Source of the DNA: Gnetum montanum
Taxonomy: Eukaryota > Streptophyta > Gnetopsida > Gnetales > Gnetaceae
Length of the DNA: 64,000 nt
Direction: 5' to 3'
Assembly (NCBI GenBank): GCA_015680685.1
Contig: MNCI01014663.1
Coordinates: 191,327 to 255,326, forward strand
Below the pieces are notes generated by a model that was not told the origin of the DNA, did not search any database, and saw only the letters and a program-made list of their open reading frames with translations. Of the stretch, positions 57,588 to 64,000 are shown in pieces. Positions within the stretch are counted from its first letter, which is position 1, and each line of letters starts with the position of its first letter. The translations under genes and the position numbers were made by a program.

Positions 57588-58010
57588 AAGACCTTAAACT
57601 AACAAGCCTAGCATAGTTGCGCTCCTTAGGACCCAAAAAATGGTAATTTCGATCCGTAACGTTCACAGTCCACAGTGACATTAAACTAACTACACCCTTA
57701 CATCAGCAGTTACCTCGTACGCCTCGACATAGACGATAGCATATTTCCTAACAGTTTCATGCCTTCATTCCTGCACTAGCAGTTTGCTGCCCCTTGTACT
57801 CACAATTTCATTCTTTTTATCATTATTTTGCATATCAAGATTTTGCATGTCGCAATATGGCAATCCAAGATGACACTAAAACTAGCAGTTTGGCATTCGC
57901 ATATCAACGGTTACACAACTTCGCACTTCACATCAACAATTTGCATATCTTTAACAATTCTAGACTCTTGTACCTTGGTGATCCACCACGACCTTAAACT
58001 AGTAAACTTT
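57588..58010 (+). repeat. Short repeats with GACNTTAAACTA core, between cassette and RT
   Basis: GACCTTAAACTAACAAG (about 57,591), GACATTAAACTAACTAC (57,678), GACACTAAAACTAGCAG (57,872) and GACCTTAAACTAGTAAAC (57,990), spaced irregularly. They match the post-integrase array at 61,605-61,905 and two words at 52,638-52,685. Confidence 0.65.
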
Positions 58011-58133
58011 TAATCTTTACATCACCTTACTTAGCAAGTCACATCTCAGTGTTGCTTTGCAAATTTATGTTTCACACAATCTCTGATGATCCTTACCCAG
58101 GCTTTCATCTTATGATGGCAGATCAAGCAAGAG

Positions 58134-59750
58134 ATGCAAACCTGTCATGCCCTTTCCATGCCTCTAATGTTAGCAGGGCCACAAGGCAAGCTCGCGAGAC
58201 AATTGAACCTCGACATGATTGACTGGGGGTTGACTACGATTAACACTATAGCAACCTTAGAAGCACCACCGGATTGGCCCAGGCACCTGGTCCATGCCCT
58301 AGATTTAGAGGTCAGGGATGTAACTAAGGATCCTCTTGTCGAGATACTCATAACCACGTCAAGAAGGGAGGTAAAGACATTAAGACTTAGCTCCCTCCTA
58401 GACACAGAAATACATGAGGGCATAGTTAAAACTTTGCAGGATCACATCAATGTCTTCGCATGGTCATACAGCGACACGCCGGGTTTGGATCTACAGCTGA
58501 TTCAGCATAACATCCTCCTAGACCCACACATAAGGGCAGTCAAGCAAAAGGTGCGTAAGATTAAGCCAGAAATTGCACTAGCCATGAGGGATAAAATCAC
58601 TAAGTTATACCGAGCAGGTTTCATCCTCATGGTCGACTATTCAGAGTGGGTGTCCAACATCATTGTGGTTTCAAAGAAAACAGGAGGGATATGAATCTGT
58701 ATAGACTTTCGAGACTTGAACAAGGCAACGATCAAAGACAACTTCCCACTCCCAAGCATCGATCAGCTCATCAACACCACAGCTGGTCATGCTTTGCTAT
58801 CCTTCATGGATGGCTTCTCTGGATACAACCAAATCCACATCAACCCAGAGCACTAGCTGTCGACAACCTTCATGACTCCATGGGGAACCTTCTGCTATAC
58901 CATGATGCCTTTTGGGCTCAAGAATGCTAGAGCAACCTACCAACGAGCCATGACCTACATTTTCAACGACTACATCCTAAAAACGTTAAACAATTACATG
59001 GATGATATAGCGGTTAAGTCCAAAGAGGTGGCCCACCACCCACACGATCTAGAGTTAGTCCTCAAGTGCTGCCAAAGGCATGATTTACATCTTAATCCTA
59101 AGAAGTGTGTCTTCGAGGTCAAGACTGGATGCATTTTAGGGTTTGTAGTATCAGAGGCCAAAATACGGGTGGACCCAGATAAAGTCAAGACCATCGTCAA
59201 TCTAGCGCCCCCCACAAATCCTAAGGAGTTACATGGTTTACAAGGTAGAGTGCAATTCATTCGAAGGTTTATAGCAAATTTGACCGACAAGTTACACCCC
59301 ATGCAACATCTTCTAAAGAAAGGGGTTGACTTCGAGTGGACAACCCAGTGTCAACAAGCCTTTAACAACCTGAAGAAGGAGCTCTCGCACCTCCCAATGG
59401 TGCACCCGCCGCAAAGGGACAGGCCTTTCTTCATATACCTTGCCACCTCTGACGCCTCCATAGTAGCACTACTATGTCAGAAGTGGGATGATAGTTCTGA
59501 GATACCAGTGTATTACCTGAGCCATGCACTACTAACATATGAGGAAAAATACAATGAGGTGGAGAGGAACTACCTAGCCTTAGTGTTCGCACTAAAAAAG
59601 TGGTGGCATTACCTATTCCGCAGCACAACCAACATCATTTGCAAAAGCAACATACTCCAAGCTATCACCAGCAACCTGTACGAAAGTAGCAGGATAGCCC
59701 GATGGAAAGCAATAACCGCGGAGTTCGACCTACGCTATGTAAGTCAATAA
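58134..59750 (+). pseudogene. pol: Reverse transcriptase and gypsy-type RNase H of the Tat element
   Basis: Copies the element RNA into DNA. An N-terminal connector (58,134-58,500) precedes the RT: DTPGLDLQLIQHNI, YRAGFILMVDYSEWVSNIIVVSKK, CIDFRDLNKATI, FMDGFSGYNQIHI, TPWGTFCYTMMPFGLKNARATYQRAM, and YMDD (58,995-59,006), which is intact. The thumb (RVDPDKVKTIVNLAPPTNPKEL) and the first RNase H (FFIYLATSDASIVALL, VYYLSHALL, NEVERNYLALVFALKKWWHY) follow. Stops at 58,692 and 58,854 fit transitions. The frame is the same as gag and protease although the 5.6-kb cassette separates them. About 380 bases before 58,134 are non-coding repeats. Confidence 0.92.
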
Positions 59751-60458
59751 TCAACAAAGGGCCAAGCCATAGCAAACCAACTTGCAGCCTCACCAGTCAA
59801 CAACCAGGCAACTATAGATCCCGAGTTCCTAGATGAATACATTAGCAATGTTACCATCATCCTGTTGCATTTTGAGGCAACCTTACACTTCGACGGCACC
59901 TCAACCACGCTAGGAGGTAGCGCCACTACCATTATCACATTCCCCTCTGGGAAAATATACCCATCCGATTATCGTTTTACGTTCCCTTGCACCAACAATG
60001 TGGTAGAATACGAGAGGCTACTCAAAGCCCTCTTAACTGCCTACGTGCTGCATGTACAACACCTGGCGATCCAGGGAGATTCACAACTAGTCGTGAATCA
60101 AATCACCAAAGTCTACACCTGCAAGGCTACGCACCTGCAACCCTACTACGACCTAGCAAAAATCTTACTGAAGCAATTCGTGACCACTAATGTGCAACAC
60201 ATGCCGCACAATGAGAACACCGTAGCAGACGCCTTAGCTACCCTCATGTTAAACATCCCATCGCATTCCTTGGAAAACCTGCCAACTACGATCATAGAAT
60301 GCACGAAGCCTATCACTCAGGTGGAACACGTGGCCTCTGTCGACGCTACAGACACCCCGGAGTGGTACGATAACATTAAAACTTATTTACAACATGGCGA
60401 ACCCCCAGGTAGATTGACATCGGCTCAAAGAGACACAATCCGCAAACGTGCTCGGTAA
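59751..60458 (+). pseudogene. pol: Second, archaeal-type RNase H (Tat hallmark)
   Basis: LHFDGTSTTLGGSA (Asp), FPCTNNVVEYERLLKAL (Glu), IQGDSQLVVNQI (Asp) and ENTVADALATL (Asp) give the four acidic residues of the RVT_3-type RNase H, all kept. A linker follows (EWYDNIKTYLQHGEPP) to integrase. Only the Tat/Athila-related plant elements of the Tat lineage carry this extra domain, which makes the lineage call firm. Stops at 59,748 and 60,456 bound it. Confidence 0.9.
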
Positions 60459-61604
60459 TACATGCTCATGGGAAATGATGCCCTGTGCCGACAATCCTAC
60501 AATGGGATATTGTTGGCATGCGTGGGTGGTAAGTAGGCACAAAAGGTAGTTAATGAGGTTCATGAAGGGCTATGTGGTGGACACATAGCACCTAAGGCTA
60601 TGGCTATGAAAATCAGATGCCTAGGGTACTATTGGCCCTACATGGAGCATGACTACCTCTCAAAAGTCAAGACATGTGACACATGCCAGAGATATGCAAA
60701 CCTTATATACATAGCACCTACAGACCTGCACCCAATCCAAATTACGTGGCCCTTCCAACGATGGGGACTAGACCTCATAGGGCCTATCACGCCTAAGTCC
60801 TCCGCAGGGCATAGCTTCATTATCACTTCCACAGAGTATTTTACTAAGTGGGTGAAAGCTATTCCCCTGAGGAAAACAACGTCTCAGCAAATCTTCCATT
60901 TCATCCTCGATAACATCATAACTAGGTTTGGACTCCCAATGACCATTGTGACCAACAATGGACCATAGTTCAGCAGTATGGAAACCCGAACCTTCTATAG
61001 CAATCTAGGCATTAAACAATCATTTTCTTCCCCTTATTATCTGCAGGCAAATGGGCAGGCGGAGGCTACAAATAAGTCCATCATCAACTTACTAAAGCGG
61101 ATGCTTAACAACAACAAGAGGCAGTGGCACGAGCAAATACTCTATGTCCTCTGGGCCTACCAAACGACTTGCAAAACTACGACAAGTAAGACCCCTTACA
61201 GTCTTGTTTATGGATCTGAAGTTGTATTGCCTCTTGAGTTGCAGGTACCCTCACTTTGGATGATCCTATCCGACGCCGTAACCGAAGCCCAGAATAACAA
61301 ATCATGAACCATCGATCTTGACTCGGTGGAGGAGGAATGCATGCAGACACTGAGACGAATCGAGCACTATCAAAACAAACAACATCAAAACCACCATGTA
61401 GACCCGCATCGCCGGCCAGTGCAGAAGGGAGACCTTGTCCTCAAGGCCATCCATGAGCACGTAAGTAAGTTCTCAGCCAACTGGGAAGGTCCTTAAGTGG
61501 TCGCTAAAGCCTTCGGGAATGGATCCTTCAAACTGGCAGACATGGATGGCAACGAGTTTGCCAACCCAGTGAACCACACGTACTTCAAGCCGTACTACGT
61601 CTGA
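60459..61604 (+). pseudogene. pol: Integrase of the Tat element
   Basis: Zinc-binding part HEGLCGGHIA...CDTCQRY (HHCC intact, 60,560-60,700). Core: WGLDLIGPITP (first Asp), IVTNNGP where the second catalytic Asp is now Asn by a G-to-A change, and QAEATNKSI (Glu kept). Core end RQWHEQILYVLWAYQTTCKT. C-terminal GPY-like part KGDLVLKAIHEHVSKFSANWEGP and a stop at 61,602-61,604. No chromodomain. Stops at 60,534, 60,966, 61,305 and 61,494 fit transitions. Same frame as the rest of pol. Confidence 0.9.
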
Positions 61605-61905
61605 AGTGCAACGGCAATAACAAGCATCATCCGCTATGACGATAAACTGGCAATCACACCAGGCAGTGTTCGCAATGACGATAAACTAGCAGCACCAAGC
61701 AGCATCCGCAACGACGTTAAACTAGCAGCATCCGCAACGACGTTAAACTAGCAGCAACCGTTCGCCACGACGTAATATTGGCACTGTTAGTCCACTATGA
61801 CTATAAATTGGCATTGGATGTCTACTACGACATAAAACTGGCATGTACGATCTGCTGGGACCTTAAACCAGCACACAGTCTACCGAGACCTTAAACTGAA
61901 TTCGC
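61605..61905 (+). repeat. Post-integrase tandem array, units of about 27-40 bases
   Basis: Eight or nine units such as CCGCAACGACGTTAAACTAG, with two adjacent perfect copies near 61,706-61,755 and more diverged ones on either side (GACGATAAACTGGCA, GACCTTAAACCAGCA). The array begins right after the pol stop codon. The older element has the same array in the same place (43,440-43,735). Confidence 0.85.
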
Positions 61906-62899
61906 GTCATGCCCTCAACATGCACCACCACTAGATACACGTTGAACGAAGGGGCATGATACTGGTGCGTGGGTGGGATGTCGTAGCTCTAGGACGTAAT
62001 TCTCGACGAAAGGAGAACGTGGTCCGGGGCATACGCGCCGCCACCCTTGGTGTCATGTTGACCCTTCAAAGATGTCGTATGATGTCACATGGGCCCTTTG
62101 AACCTACCGTTGCCACGACCCACCACCCTGACAGTAGTTCCTCGGCTCGTTCCCACTTTTGAGGTGCTGGCAGTATTGTGGCCTAGCCACAATATTGTTA
62201 CTCTTCAGTTCCCCACCAAGGTTTCGGCTCACGCAATGTTCAGCTATGTGGTAGCTAATCAAGTAGCTAAACTGAGCATGCATTCCTTTGGTGGGGATTC
62301 TAGTGCATCTACATCCACAACAGCTCCCAATGCCTTGGAGACCAGCTCCCCCGCGCCGGTGCTGCCAAGACCGCTGCTAGCCTTCCTGCTTTGGGCATCT
62401 CACACCAGCAACGATGCCCAAGAGTAACAACAATGCCAGCAGCCAGCAAGACCTTGTCCCCGTAAGCGCATCTCGCTACAGCAGCAAACGTTACAGCATT
62501 GCAAAGTGAGTGCCTCGACTAGCTCAGCTACTTCAGAGTGCAAATTCCGGCACGCGCGTAACATAGCTCGTTGTGCAAAAGGCTGCAGTAGGCAAGTCAA
62601 AACCCTCCACAGATGTAACACAACTCATCCTGCGAAGGGGACACCTGCCTATAGGAGGTTCAAGAACAACACCAGCCAAAGCTGAAAATGCAAATGAGCT
62701 CCTCAGAGCACTCCGACGAGGGACTTGGCTAAACATCATCTTTGTTCTTTGCCTTAACTATCGTAAAACCAATGCAACACTCTCAAGCACATCCAAGTGA
62801 CATCTCAGCACTCACCAAGCGACAACCTTAGCATTTTGCCTACTACGGTGTTTCATATTCTTTGTCGACGTCCATCGAGCCTATTCTCTAGACTTCGAC
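61906..62899 (+). other. 3' untranslated region of the Tat element
   Basis: Short ORFs occur on both strands (for example 62,089-62,427) but show no motif, and the older relative has no matching ORF. I regard it as non-coding. The last 60 bases are conserved with 40,107-40,170 and 42,198-42,260. Confidence 0.6.
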
Positions 62900-62908
62900 A
62901 AAGAGGGG
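62900..62908 (+). other. Polypurine tract of the Tat element
   Basis: AAAGAGGGG followed by CCAA and the LTR start TGAAACACC. The minus-strand relatives have AAAGAAGGACCAA and AATAAGGGCTAA at the same distance, so the four-base gap to the LTR is a family feature. Confidence 0.8.
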
Positions 62909-62912
62909 CCAA

Positions 62913-64000
62913 TGAAACACCCTAAAAAATGTGAGGTCATCCTTGCTTCACCAAGCTCTTTCAGTCCACACAGCACGATGGCAGTTCATCGAGAGAAGAA
63001 CGTTCTGAGTCCAGGTCAGCCAATTCGACAAATTTTCTACTTTGAGCATGGACAAGTCCTATACCATCCTGCCTGCCCACCAAAGTAGCCTAAATAGCCA
63101 GCAACCTGCTCAGAAACAACATGCAGAATCGACGACAGCATCCTGGATGTGCAAGAAACAGTTCGACAAGTTTTCTAAGTTACAAAGCCTGCTACGCTAT
63201 GTAGCATAGTAAGCTTCAAAAGACAATGGTGGAATGAAGTGCTACACTACACAACATCACACAACATAGCATGGCAAAAACTTCACTACCCACTCCCCTC
63301 GCCTAATTTTGAGTTCTGTAGTAATGTCCCTTTCTGTTAGGAAGTGGCGGACCATGTCTGCTGCTACGCTACGCTGAGCTACATGGCGCAGCAAGGCGTA
63401 GCAATCCTACGAAAGAGACAGAAGGCAGTTCGAAAGGTGAAGTCAACAAAGTTCGCAAAACTTGCATCGTAGGAGAATGGTTTGCAAATCAGCAAAGCTC
63501 TCGTGACTAAGGTAAGTTGCTACACTACGCTACACTAGCATAGCATAGTGTAGCAAGCATGTGACATATAGCAGGACGCACAACAAAGTGCTACGCTATG
63601 CCAAGCGGGCTACATCACAAAGCATAGCAAGGCAAAGAGGTGATTGCATGACATCAATGCACTCCACCTAATCAGACCATTGGCACACATCCCCAGACGC
63701 TGACAACATGATTACGGCGTGGTATGATCACAGTTATTGCATGGCAGGTTCGCATCGCAACGGTCTTGTAGGTCCAACGATCATAGATGACTTGAGTGGT
63801 GCCAGTAAGACAAGGCAAGCCTGCAGCATGTAGCAATCAAAACCGCCCCTTTCCGCTTACCTTCAGCCCTATAAATATCTCAAAAATTAGCATATAATAG
63901 GTTGGCAATTTTTAGAGGTACCTGCAATTTGGAAAAGTCCACAATTTTTAAAGTTGGCAATTGCAAAAGAGTTCGCATATTTCTTGAAGCAAACAACTTC
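62913..64000 (+). repeat. 3' LTR of the Tat element (truncated by the window end)
   Basis: 1,088 bases aligning with 45,922-47,012. TATA box at 63,870-63,878. It differs from the 5' LTR at many sites, nearly all transitions, and several of its GCTACGCTA motifs are disrupted. About 640 bases are expected beyond the window. Confidence 0.92.

Larger units (their letters stand above)
45922..64000 (+). mobile_element. Tat-type LTR retrotransposon with an opposite-strand multi-exon gene (right end off-window)
   Basis: Order: 5' LTR, tRNA-Asn primer site, leader tandem repeats, gag, protease, opposite-strand gene (53,079-57,232), RT, RNase H, archaeal-type RNase H, integrase, short repeat array, polypurine tract, 3' LTR. 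LTR starts are 16,991 bases apart. If the 3' LTR equals the 5' LTR in length, the element is about 18.7 kb. Gag and all pol domains share one reading frame over more than 12 kb and are broken only by about 15 stops. The two LTRs differ at roughly one base in ten, mostly by transitions (estimated by eye), so the insertion is old but younger than its host element. Confidence 0.9.

Noticed and set aside
61956-62800. Additional ORF after integrase in the Tat element
   Set aside because: Several short overlapping ORFs on both strands without motif, and the older relative (42,198-43,435) has no matching ORF.

Overview
This is repeat-filled nuclear DNA from a seed plant. I see no host gene, no RNA gene and no CRISPR array. 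Almost all recognisable coding sequence belongs to old, decayed Ty3/gypsy LTR retrotransposons of the Athila/Tat branch. They are nested inside one another, and two use primer-binding sites matching tRNA-Asp while one matches tRNA-Asn. The large elements, deep decay and dense nesting suggest a very large genome, and a gymnosperm is my best guess. The window cannot prove that. Most in-frame stops look like C-to-T or G-to-A changes, as expected from decay of methylated cytosines.

Layout. (1) 1-14,346: LTR pieces at 1-276 and 1,380-1,731; a minus-strand reverse transcriptase at 1,740-3,060; a plus-strand decayed gene with an FCP1-like phosphatase domain at about 4,330-7,560; an unrecognised minus-strand remnant at 8,480-10,340; and a field of palindromic GAACCAAAATTTTGGTTC-like motifs at 11,840-13,360. 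(2) 14,352-34,870: an Athila-like element with LTRs, tRNA-Asp primer site, gag, pol, a coiled-coil ORF, polypurine tract and near-perfect target duplication. A related element without visible pol (20,480-29,065, CTACT duplication) is nested inside it. (3) 34,876-40,603: diffuse sequence, then a minus-strand gag-protease remnant behind a degenerate LTR. (4) 40,604-45,921: the 3' half of a minus-strand Tat-type element. (5) 45,922-64,000+: a Tat-type element inserted into the RNase H of the previous one. It has a 1.73-kb 5' LTR, tRNA-Asn primer site, leader tandem repeats, gag, protease, RT, two RNase H domains, integrase, polypurine tract and a 3' LTR cut off by the window end.

The most interesting feature lies inside element 5. 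Between protease and RT there is a multi-exon gene on the opposite strand (53,079-57,232). It starts with an FCP1/NIF-like (HAD phosphatase-type) domain, continues into a long unrecognised region and ends in a probable coiled coil. It has five GT-AG introns; four have clear sites with matching reading phase, and the donor of the third is ambiguous. It also has a possible upstream TATA box. A second, much older copy of the same arrangement (FCP1-like gene opposite to RT) is at 1.7-7.6 kb, so the gene appears to be a stable part of this lineage rather than a single accident. Short repeats with core GACnTTAAACTAGCA lie on both sides of the cassette and also after integrase.

Two spots look like assembly errors: a fragment placed backwards between single Ns (17,650-18,036) and an unmerged 80-bp overlap around a single N (30,642). 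All coordinates of decayed domains are approximate.
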